From assembly GCA_012798535.1 (NCBI GenBank), contig JAAZMZ010000011.1, forward strand, positions 1-64,000: 64,000 nucleotides of DNA. Reading direction: 5' to 3'. Below, piece after piece: positions 8,509 to 16,517 of the stretch. This stretch comes from Leptolinea sp. (GTDB lineage: Bacteria; Chloroflexota; Anaerolineae; Anaerolineales; Anaerolineaceae). The notes below the pieces were generated by a model, which was given only the letters and a program-made list of their open reading frames with translations, was not told where the DNA came from and did no database searches. Every line of letters starts with the position of its first letter. The first letter of the stretch is position 1. The position numbers and the translations under genes are program-made.

Positions 8509-9662
8509 CTGACTCGCTGAACATTCCCGTTACCCACATCATTACCGGTCTGGATACCGGTGGAGCAGAGATCATGCTGAAGAAGCTGCTGCAGGCTGTT
8601 GATCGCGATAAATACCCTTCACGGGTAATTTCCCTGACCACCCGGGGAATTATCGGGGAGCAAATTGCCGCGTTGGGTGTACCCGTTACTGCCATGGGGA
8701 TGCGACCCGGCCGGATCAGCCTGGCGGATATCGGCCGTCTTGCCGGAGAAATTCGGGACCAGAAGCCGGATGTCGTTCAAACCTGGATGTATCACGCCGA
8801 TCTGCTCGGCGGACTGGCCGCCAGACGAGTCGGGGTTCACTGGATTGCCTGGAATATTCGCAACAGTACGCTGGACTGGAAAAAGAGCAAGCCGTCTACT
8901 CTGCTGACGGTGAGTATATGTTCCATCCTCTCACATTTCATTCCCCGCAAGATTGTGGTCTGTTCACAGGCGGCTGCCCGAGTTCATCAACAGGTGGGAT
9001 ATGCCGGCTGGAAAATGCGGGTCATTCCCAATGGATTCGACCTAGCGGTTTTCAAGCCGGATCAGGAAACCGGAATTAAACAGCGCGCCCTTCTCGGTTT
9101 GAACCGAGACGTTCCGGTTGTTGGTCTGGCAGCTCGCTATGACCGGCAGAAAGATCACGAGACGTTCTTCAAAAGCGCCGCAGTTGTTTTGCAGTCGCTG
9201 CCGGACACACATTTTTTATTATGCGGTGAAGGGATCACACCCAAGAATCCTGTGATTCGGGGTTGGGCAGCCGGGACCGGCAGGGAAGAGCAATTTCACC
9301 TGCTGGGCCGATGGACGGACATGCCGCTTTTTCATGCGGCCTGCGACGTAGAGGTATCCTCTTCCGCTTACGGGGAATCCTTTTCCAATGTGTTAGGGGA
9401 GGCCATGGCCTGCGGCATTCCGTGTGTCTCCACCCGGGTGGGTGGTGCTGAAGAAGTGCTGGGAGAAACCGGACAGATTGTTCCACCCAAGAATCCTGAG
9501 GCTCTGGGGAACGCGATACTCACCATCCTCAAACAACCAGCAACGAAGCGGCAGGAGATGGGGATGGCCGGGCGGGAAAGAATGCTGCACAATTTTGATA
9601 TTTCGTTGGTGGCCCAGGAGTATTCCCGGGTCTGGAATGATATGTGTAATATCTCAGCTTAA
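8505..9662 (+). CDS. GT4-family glycosyltransferase
   Basis: A 385-residue GT-B enzyme. It shows the GT4 marks: 'ITGLDTGGAEIML' at the N-terminus, 'VIPNGFDLAVF' at the domain junction, 'DRQKDHETF' and the donor-site 'GESFSNVLGEAMACG' with the E-x7-E pair. It is a paralogue of the gene at 3579-4703. The ATG overlaps the preceding membrane protein stop by four bases, so the two are co-translated. It probably adds one hexose or N-acetylhexosamine residue of the repeat unit; the donor cannot be read from sequence. Confidence 0.9.
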   Translation: MTDSLNIPVTHIITGLDTGGAEIMLKKLLQAVDRDKYPSRVISLTTRGIIGEQIAALGVPVTAMGMRPGRISLADIGRLAGEIRDQKPDVVQTWMYHADLLGGLAARRVGVHWIAWNIRNSTLDWKKSKPSTLLTVSICSILSHFIPRKIVVCSQAAARVHQQVGYAGWKMRVIPNGFDLAVFKPDQETGIKQRALLGLNRDVPVVGLAARYDRQKDHETFFKSAAVVLQSLPDTHFLLCGEGITPKNPVIRGWAAGTGREEQFHLLGRWTDMPLFHAACDVEVSSSAYGESFSNVLGEAMACGIPCVSTRVGGAEEVLGETGQIVPPKNPEALGNAILTILKQPATKRQEMGMAGRERMLHNFDISLVAQEYSRVWNDMCNISA

Positions 9663-9754
9663 CAGAATAAAGGCGGCGATTGTCTGCCCATTTGGACTGG
9701 CTGAGCCGTCGGGAAAAGTATTCCGGCTTGTAGATGCAGGGCAGAATCATTCGC

Positions 9755-9763
9755 TGGTATACT
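9755..9763 (+). promoter_or_regulatory. Possible extended -10 promoter upstream of asparagine synthetase
   Basis: The 172-base gap at 9663-9834 holds no gene I can support. It contains TGGTATACT, a TGn-extended -10 with five of six matches to TATAAT. No good -35 is found at the normal distance, which extended -10 promoters tolerate. The downstream ribosome site is GAAGGGA, just before ATG 9835. A promoter here would let the asparagine synthetase to WecA segment be expressed separately. Confidence 0.3.
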
Positions 9764-9834
9764 TCGCGAATTGAATGGATTTTTTCTCTTACTCTCATAT
9801 AGAAGGCAATTACCCGAAATAATCGAAGGGAAAA

Positions 9835-11802
9835 ATGTGTGGAATAACCGGATTTCTTGATACCCGGCGGGAGATGACAGATGCAGAATTGAAAGCTGTC
9901 GTCATCCGCATGTCAGATGCAATCGTTCACCGTGGACCGGATGACAGCGACGAATGGACGGATGCCTCTGCCGGTGTGTCATTTGGATTTCGCCGCCTGG
10001 CCATTGTTGACCTGACGCCCACCGGGCGTCAACCGATGATCTCAGCCAGCGGCCGGTATGTCATGGTTTTCAATGGTGAAATCTACAATTACGGTGAAAT
10101 GCGTAATGAACTCATCTCTCATGGTGCGAAGTTCAGGGGTACCTCCGATTCAGAAGTAATGGTGGAAGCTATTGACGCCTGGGGACTTGTTCCATCCATC
10201 AAACGATTCAACGGGCAATTCGCCTTCGCACTGTGGGATCGAAAAGAACGAGTGCTTCATCTGGTGCGCGACAGGGTGGGTGTCAAACCTATGTATTACG
10301 GCTGGTTTGGCAAGATTCTGCTTTTTGGATCGGAATTAAAGTGCCTGCGGGCTTTCCCCGGATTTAGCGTCGAGATCGACCGCGACGCCCTCGCGTTATT
10401 CGTCCGGCACAATTACATTCCGGCGCCCTATTCGATCTACCAGAATGTATACAAACAGATCCCCGGCACTATTCTGTCTTTCCCTTTTGACAGAGCCGGT
10501 TTCCTGCCGGAACCGGAGGTTTTTTGGTCTGCGCGCGGAGCTGTGGAAGCCGGTCTGGCGAATCCATTCACCGGCACACTCACTGAAGCGGAAGAGCAGT
10601 TGGATGCCCTGCTGCGCGAATCTGTGCGCCTGCGCATGATGGCGGATGTCCCACTCGGCGCCTTTCTTTCCGGTGGGGTGGATTCTTCCACCATTGTGGC
10701 TCTGATGCAGGCGGAAAGCAGCCGTCCGGTTAAAACATTTACCATTGGTTTTTACGAAGATGAATACAACGAGGCAGAACATGCCCGTAAAGTGGCGGCT
10801 CATTTAAAGACCGAACACACCGAATTGATGGTCACCCCGCAGGAGGCGCAGGCGGTCATTCCGAAAATCCCTGCTCTGTATGATGAACCTTTCTCCGATT
10901 CATCGCAGATCCCCACCTACCTGGTCTCCTGGATGACCCGTCAGCATGTCACGGTCAGCCTTTCCGGCGACGGCGGCGATGAATTGTTCGCGGGATATAA
11001 CCGCTATTTCTGGGGAAATGATATCTGGTCAAAGATCGGGTGGATGGGTTCCGGCCTGCGCGGTGCGCTGGCGGGAGGAATGCGGGTGCTCTCTCCCAAT
11101 ACCTGGGATGGCCTTTTTCGCGCTCTGAAACCTGTGATTCCCGCTTCTTTACGCGTGCCTTCCGCCGGGGAAAAGATGATCAAAATGGCCGACGTGGTTT
11201 CGGTGGATTCCCCGCAAAGTCTGTATTACCGACTGGTGTCACACTGGAAAGATCCGGATCAACTGGTGCGGGGCGGAAAAGAACCGCTGACCCCGTTGAC
11301 CGATCGTTCAACCTGGCCGAATATCCCGGATTTCACCCGCTGGATGATGTACATGGATCTGATCACCTACCTGCCGGATGATATCCTGGCCAAGGTGGAT
11401 CGCGCCAGCATGGGTGTCAGTCTAGAAGCCCGTGTTCCGTATCTGGATGATCACCGGGTCATCGAATTTGCCTGGCGTCTGCCCATGAGCATGAAAATTC
11501 AGAACGGGCAGGGCAAGTGGATCTTGCGGAATATTCTATACAAATATGTACCCCGGGAATTGATCGAACGCCCCAAGATGGGTTTTGGAATCCCCATCAA
11601 TACCTGGCTGCGTGGCCCGCTACGCGATTGGGCGGAAGACCTGCTGGATGAACAGCGGATGCGCGCCGAGGGTTTCTTTGATCCCGAACCGGTGCAGAAG
11701 ATGTGGCGGGAACACCTGGCGGGCACGCATAACAATCAATACTATCTCTGGGATATTCTCGTCTTTCAAGAGTGGCTGCGGGCGCAGGTTCCCCGGATGT
11801 AA
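9835..11802 (+). CDS. asnB: Asparagine synthetase B-like amidotransferase
   Basis: A 655-residue glutamine-hydrolysing asparagine synthase family protein. It starts MCGITGF, exposing Cys2 as the class II glutaminase nucleophile, with 'IVHRGPDD' and 'FNGEIYNYGE' for the glutaminase domain. The synthetase domain carries the PP-loop SGGVDSS near residues 279-285 and 'VSLSGDGGDELFAGY'. Relatives inside glycan loci may amidate a uronic acid or an amino-acid substituent rather than make free asparagine; the sequence does not decide between these. Length and motifs are normal and look catalytically intact. Confidence 0.9.
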   Translation: MCGITGFLDTRREMTDAELKAVVIRMSDAIVHRGPDDSDEWTDASAGVSFGFRRLAIVDLTPTGRQPMISASGRYVMVFNGEIYNYGEMRNELISHGAKFRGTSDSEVMVEAIDAWGLVPSIKRFNGQFAFALWDRKERVLHLVRDRVGVKPMYYGWFGKILLFGSELKCLRAFPGFSVEIDRDALALFVRHNYIPAPYSIYQNVYKQIPGTILSFPFDRAGFLPEPEVFWSARGAVEAGLANPFTGTLTEAEEQLDALLRESVRLRMMADVPLGAFLSGGVDSSTIVALMQAESSRPVKTFTIGFYEDEYNEAEHARKVAAHLKTEHTELMVTPQEAQAVIPKIPALYDEPFSDSSQIPTYLVSWMTRQHVTVSLSGDGGDELFAGYNRYFWGNDIWSKIGWMGSGLRGALAGGMRVLSPNTWDGLFRALKPVIPASLRVPSAGEKMIKMADVVSVDSPQSLYYRLVSHWKDPDQLVRGGKEPLTPLTDRSTWPNIPDFTRWMMYMDLITYLPDDILAKVDRASMGVSLEARVPYLDDHRVIEFAWRLPMSMKIQNGQGKWILRNILYKYVPRELIERPKMGFGIPINTWLRGPLRDWAEDLLDEQRMRAEGFFDPEPVQKMWREHLAGTHNNQYYLWDILVFQEWLRAQVPRM

Positions 11803-11804
11803 AT

Positions 11805-12932
11805 GTGAAAACCCTGCTTTTCGCGAACACCGCCTGGTATCTTTATAATTTTCGACTGCCCTTGGCAGAAGCGTTGCGTTCGCAAGGTTATTCAGTTATT
11901 CTCATCTCTCCCCGGGATGAATACGCAGACAAGTTGATCGAAGCTGGCTTCCAGTGGATCGAGTTCTCTTTTTCACGCAAGGGGCAGAATCCGTTTCAAG
12001 AGCTTGGCACCATTACCCGCCTGACTTCGCTTTATCGACAGCTTAAGCCTGATTTTGTTCACCATTTCACCATCAAATGCGTCCTTTATGGGTCCATGGC
12101 CGCGCGGTTTACGGGAATCAAACGGGTGATCAATTCCATCACCGGGCTGGGTTATCTATTCATCGGAAACACTCCGGGGCAACGGCTGCTGCGCCCGTTG
12201 ATCCTGTTGTTCTACCGCATCGGATTGAAGTCCACACAGGTGATCTTTCAGAATAAAGATGATTTGCAGCAATTTCTTGAGCACGGCCTGGTGACTTCTG
12301 AACAGGTGCGGATCATCCGCGGTTCGGGAGTCGATCTGGAAAAATTTCATCCAACACCTGAACCGGCAGGCCAATTGCAGGTTCTCCTGCCAGCCCGCAT
12401 GTTATGGGATAAAGGGGTCGGTGAATTTGTTCAGGCCGCCAGAATGCTCAGGGCGGAAGGAAGGGATGCCCGTTTCCTGCTGGTCGGAGATACCGATGAA
12501 AATAATCCGGCTGCTGTGCCGATCCAAACATTGCAGGAATGGCAGGCAGAGGGGATCATCGAATGGCCAGGCTGGCAGGGTGACATGCCCGCGGTGATGT
12601 CCCGAGCCAGTATTATTTGCCTGCCATCTTACCGTGAAGGACTGCCAAAGACATTGATAGAAGCCGCCGCCTGCGCCCGACCACTGGTGGCGTTTGACGC
12701 TCCCGGATCACGGGAGGTCGTCATTCCGGGTGAAACCGGCTGGCTGGCACGGTTCAAAGATGTTGTAGATCTGGCGGATTGTCTCAGGCGATTATTGAGG
12801 GACAAAGATGAAAGAACCCGTTTGGGTTTCAATGCCAGAAAGCTGGTGGAAAGAGAATTCTCAACCGGACGGATCGTTCGTGAAACCCTGTCAGTTTATA
12901 GTAAACTACAGGGGGACGAAACTACGCAATGA
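11805..12932 (+). CDS. GT4-family glycosyltransferase, WecA-adjacent type
   Basis: A GT-B enzyme of about 375 residues. It starts 'KTLLFANTAWYLYNFR' and carries 'SITGLGYLF' and the donor motif 'REGLPKTLIEAAACARP', the pattern of the PglA-like GT4 group that adds the second sugar to an undecaprenyl-diphosphate-linked acceptor. That fits the next gene, a WecA-type initiating transferase, which it overlaps by four bases. The start chosen is GTG 11805, two bases after the asparagine synthetase stop; an in-frame GTG at 11772, inside the previous gene, is the alternative. Role in the second glycosylation step is inferred. Confidence 0.85.
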   Translation: MKTLLFANTAWYLYNFRLPLAEALRSQGYSVILISPRDEYADKLIEAGFQWIEFSFSRKGQNPFQELGTITRLTSLYRQLKPDFVHHFTIKCVLYGSMAARFTGIKRVINSITGLGYLFIGNTPGQRLLRPLILLFYRIGLKSTQVIFQNKDDLQQFLEHGLVTSEQVRIIRGSGVDLEKFHPTPEPAGQLQVLLPARMLWDKGVGEFVQAARMLRAEGRDARFLLVGDTDENNPAAVPIQTLQEWQAEGIIEWPGWQGDMPAVMSRASIICLPSYREGLPKTLIEAAACARPLVAFDAPGSREVVIPGETGWLARFKDVVDLADCLRRLLRDKDERTRLGFNARKLVEREFSTGRIVRETLSVYSKLQGDETTQ

Positions 12933-13981
12933 CTCAGAGTTTTATGCAATATTCGGGTCTCTTTCAAGCAATACTGGTCAGCCTGCTGATCACACTGGGA
13001 ACAGGTTATCTGGGAATTATCATCGCCAGACGACTTAATTTGATGGATTTTCCCGGCGCCGCTCCCTACAAGCAACATAAAGTAGCCATGCCGTATGCCG
13101 GCGGTATCGCTTTGATTCTCTCTCTGTCCATTCTGGTGTTGATCACCGGTTTGTGGCGGGACGCGATGATCAGCCGAATGCTGCTTGCCTCTCTGGTGGT
13201 ATTTGGATTTGGCATCTGGGACGACTATAAACGGTTGACAGCACTACCGAAATTACTCGGTCAGGTGACCGCCGCCGTTATTATGATCGCTTCCGGTGTG
13301 TCGATTCAGATCCTTGAATCGCACACCTTTTTCATCGGTGGGTCCGGAGAGATATATGTCTGGCTTGACCGTTTCCTGACGGTATTTTGGATCGTGGGAG
13401 TGACCAACGCATTAAACCTGGTGGACAGCATGGATGGGCTGGCCGTGGGATTGAGCGGCTGGGCTTTTGCTTTCTTCCTGCTGGCCACCATGGATTCTGG
13501 ACAGCACCTGCTTTCGGTGACCAGCGCCATCCTCATCGGTATCTGCCTGGCGATCTTTCTCTACAATTCCAATCCCGCCAAGATGTTTCTGGGGGATTCG
13601 GGCGCACAAACCCTGGGATTCCTTCTGGCCGTAATGGCCATCTATTACAATCCAAAAGACAGTTTTCAGGCTTCATCCTATCTGGTTCCCATCTTGCTGG
13701 TGGGTGTTCCCATCTTCGATACCACCCTGGTCACCATTTCGCGAATCCGCCGGCGCATTCCATTTTACAAAGGAAATCGCGATCACACCTACCACCGTCT
13801 GGTGGCGCTTGGATTGGATCCCAGCCGGGCTGTCTACACCATGCATCTGGCCGCGCTGATCCTGGATTGCCTGGCTTTCATCGCCGTCGGTCTGCCGCCC
13901 ATCTGGGCGAACAGTATCCTGGTTCTGGCCATCCTCATGGGAATCGGATTTATCATCTTTTTTGAAAAGAAACGCAAGTAG
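12929..13981 (+). CDS. Undecaprenyl-phosphate HexNAc-1-phosphate transferase
   Basis: A 350-residue polytopic membrane enzyme of the MraY/WecA/TagO family, which starts glycan synthesis by moving a HexNAc-1-phosphate from a UDP-sugar to undecaprenyl phosphate. The catalytic landmarks are present in order: 'PYAGGI' at about 55-60, DDYK at 98-101, NLVDSMDG at 163-170, NPAKMFLGDSG at 215-225 and the basic loop RDHTYHR at 284-290. About ten hydrophobic segments are visible. It is most like WecA/WbpL/TagO. The sugar could be GlcNAc, FucNAc or QuiNAc. It overlaps the GT4 gene before it. Confidence 0.9.
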   Translation: MTQSFMQYSGLFQAILVSLLITLGTGYLGIIIARRLNLMDFPGAAPYKQHKVAMPYAGGIALILSLSILVLITGLWRDAMISRMLLASLVVFGFGIWDDYKRLTALPKLLGQVTAAVIMIASGVSIQILESHTFFIGGSGEIYVWLDRFLTVFWIVGVTNALNLVDSMDGLAVGLSGWAFAFFLLATMDSGQHLLSVTSAILIGICLAIFLYNSNPAKMFLGDSGAQTLGFLLAVMAIYYNPKDSFQASSYLVPILLVGVPIFDTTLVTISRIRRRIPFYKGNRDHTYHRLVALGLDPSRAVYTMHLAALILDCLAFIAVGLPPIWANSILVLAILMGIGFIIFFEKKRK

Positions 13982-13997
13982 TCCGGGATCGTTGCTG

Positions 13998-16517
13998 ATG
14001 CCTGCGGTTTTTGGGAATAAGATTACTGAATTTGGAGACCGCTGGATGGCTCCGGTTTTACTCTTTGTTGCCCTTGCGGCCAGCGGATTATGCGGCCAGA
14101 CCATATTTCAATTGCCGGGCAGTTTCTCACTGAACCGGCTCGTTCTGATAATCTTTCCGGTACTTACCGGCCTACTCTGTTCCGTTGGACTGGTGCTGCA
14201 TGTACGCCACCCGGATACTGTCAATCAAAAGATTCTAAGTATGGCACAGGGGAAGAACTCCCGATTTATTGAAATTCTGATCCCGACTATCTGGTTGGGA
14301 CTACTGATTGTCTCTTACCTGTCTCCCGAGAGTCTGGGACGCTGGTGGGCACTGTATGTGCGCATCTGCCCTGTCTTCCGCCTGTTCTTTCTCATCGTAT
14401 CAGAGTTGTGGATCCTCTGGCTATACCTGACCCGCCGGGATTCATTCTCTTATGATAAAGACTCGAAGCAGGCGGTTCTGGCCGGAGCGATTTTTGCCGC
14501 CTGCTTTCTTATGATTACTCTGCTGATCGTGTTCACAGGTAAGGGGATCGGGCTTGGAACACAGTTCTGGGGAAAATCCGGTGTGCCCATCCTGCATTGG
14601 CAGTGGCTGCTTTCCTGGTTGGTCATGTTGTTCTGGGTATGGATGGAAGGACATATGAAGAACCGGCTGGCTGTCTGGCAAAAGGATCTGGCGATATTCC
14701 TGCTCCTTTGGGTGGCTGCGTTTTGTATCTGGCAGAATGTCCCGGAGATCACCAGCCGCTATGTCACTGCGGCATATCCTCCAAACTATGCCCATTATCC
14801 GTATTCAGACGCTGCCGAGTACGCCATCCAAGCAGAAGCCATTCGGGTGGGAAATGGTTTTCCCTACGGATTTATCGATAAACCCCTGCATCTGTCCTTC
14901 CTGGCTATGTTGAGATGGATGGCCGGATCCGATTATTCTAGGATGATATGGTTACAGGTGGGGTTTCTTGCTCTCATGCCTGGACTGATCTATCTGTTAG
15001 GTTTACGTATAGTTTCACGCCCGGCGGGACTGCTGGCCGGACTGGCAGTGCTCTTTATGCAGGCCAATAATCTTGCGGTGGCCAATCGTATCCAGGCGAC
15101 GAACGTGAAAATGGCCATGTCTGAATCATTGACGGCTTTCTCGTTGATTCTGTTCTGTCTTTCGCTGGTTCACTGGTGGAGCAGGCCGGATGACAGATTT
15201 CTCCGGCCGGCGTTGGCTGGAGCCATGCTGGGATTATCTGGACTTGTACGTTTGAATGTGTTGATCATCCTTCCCTTTGTCCTGATCGTCTATCTGATCG
15301 CTTCTGGATGGAAACGGCGCGCGGCGTGGATAACGGCGGCAGTCTTCATGATTTTCTGCCTAGTGCCGCTGGTTCCGTGGGGAATCCGCAACCAGATCGT
15401 TTTGAATAATCCGCTCAGTTCTTATTTAAGCAAGACTGTCGGAGTGGTGTTCAAAGAACGTTTCCTGCCAATCTTGAGGAAGACTCCGGAACCGGTTCCG
15501 GCAACCAATACGGAAGTTGAACAAACCGAAAAAGATATACCACCGGCTGACCACGCCGGTTTGGGCGGATTGCTGGATGACGTATTGCATACGGGCATGC
15601 ATAATCTGGTAACTATCAGCCTGGTTCTGCCGGCATCCGCCTCGCATACGAGTTTGGATGAGACCATGCGTTTGCCATACTGGGATCAGGAATGGGACGG
15701 CACCTTTGCCCCGGGTGGACAGGTCGTACTGGCAGTCAGTCTGCTGCTGGTAGCGTCCGGTTTCGCTTTTGCCTGGAAAAGAAACAAGATCGTCAGCCTG
15801 ATCCCCCTGATTGTGTTGATCCCATACCTTCTGGCAAACGGGCTGTCACTGGTTTCTGGAGGCCGGTATATCCATCCGGTGGACTGGGTGCTGCCCCTTT
15901 ATTTTGCGATGGGGGTGGCCAGTCTGACGATCTGGATATCCGGTAAGAAGCCGGATGAGAGCAAACCGGCCGGAGAAGTAGAAGAACGCCGCCAGACAAT
16001 CAAGACGGGTTCGGGGCTGGTTGTGGTGATTCTTCTTTCCTGCTTGCCAGCCGTTCTCAGCCTTACCATCCCGAAAATGTTCTTACCAACAAATAACGCC
16101 GATGTACTGTCAAAATTGCGGTCGATGGATATCCCATGGCCGGATAACATCTCCCTGGCGGAATTGGAAGAATTTTCTCAACAAAAAGATGCTTCCTTCA
16201 AATCTGGTCTGGCTGTTTTCCCGCGGTGGATGAAAAGCGGTGAATCAGATACTGCCGGAGCCGGCTCGGCGTACAGCGGACTTCCCTTCGATCATCTGTC
16301 ATTTTCCGTCATTTCTGATGACACATTCCCGTTTGACGCTGTCCTGCCGGTGAATACACCGGTACGCTATCTTCCCAGTGGAACAGAAGTAATCATCGTC
16401 GGCTGCAAAACAAAAGCCTATTTCGATGCGATCCTGGTTGTGCCGAGAACGGATGACCCCATTGTATATGCCCGGCCGGATGTGACCACTTTTACCTGCC
16501 CGTTACCGACACCATGA
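13998..16517 (+). CDS. Giant GT-C-like membrane protein, copy 1
   Basis: About 839 residues with an N-terminal set of hydrophobic segments, then a GT39/GT83-like core starting near 'YPPNYAHYPYSDAAEYA', where an acidic pair sits in the first outer loop, and a soluble C-terminal tail. The start is uncertain: ATG 13998 just after the WecA stop is preferred, while an in-frame TTG at 13962 lies inside the previous gene. It is a tandem homologue of the next gene, with matching loop motifs (YPxSDAA, DKPxxxxFLA) and similar tails. It probably transfers a sugar from a polyprenyl-phosphate donor outside the membrane; acceptor unknown. Confidence 0.65.
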   Translation: MPAVFGNKITEFGDRWMAPVLLFVALAASGLCGQTIFQLPGSFSLNRLVLIIFPVLTGLLCSVGLVLHVRHPDTVNQKILSMAQGKNSRFIEILIPTIWLGLLIVSYLSPESLGRWWALYVRICPVFRLFFLIVSELWILWLYLTRRDSFSYDKDSKQAVLAGAIFAACFLMITLLIVFTGKGIGLGTQFWGKSGVPILHWQWLLSWLVMLFWVWMEGHMKNRLAVWQKDLAIFLLLWVAAFCIWQNVPEITSRYVTAAYPPNYAHYPYSDAAEYAIQAEAIRVGNGFPYGFIDKPLHLSFLAMLRWMAGSDYSRMIWLQVGFLALMPGLIYLLGLRIVSRPAGLLAGLAVLFMQANNLAVANRIQATNVKMAMSESLTAFSLILFCLSLVHWWSRPDDRFLRPALAGAMLGLSGLVRLNVLIILPFVLIVYLIASGWKRRAAWITAAVFMIFCLVPLVPWGIRNQIVLNNPLSSYLSKTVGVVFKERFLPILRKTPEPVPATNTEVEQTEKDIPPADHAGLGGLLDDVLHTGMHNLVTISLVLPASASHTSLDETMRLPYWDQEWDGTFAPGGQVVLAVSLLLVASGFAFAWKRNKIVSLIPLIVLIPYLLANGLSLVSGGRYIHPVDWVLPLYFAMGVASLTIWISGKKPDESKPAGEVEERRQTIKTGSGLVVVILLSCLPAVLSLTIPKMFLPTNNADVLSKLRSMDIPWPDNISLAELEEFSQQKDASFKSGLAVFPRWMKSGESDTAGAGSAYSGLPFDHLSFSVISDDTFPFDAVLPVNTPVRYLPSGTEVIIVGCKTKAYFDAILVVPRTDDPIVYARPDVTTFTCPLPTP

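Noticed and set aside
13387-13965. 192-codon + strand frame inside the WecA-type gene
   Set aside because: It overlaps the catalytic core of the transferase in another frame and is Gly/His/Ser/Pro-rich like a frame-shifted shadow.
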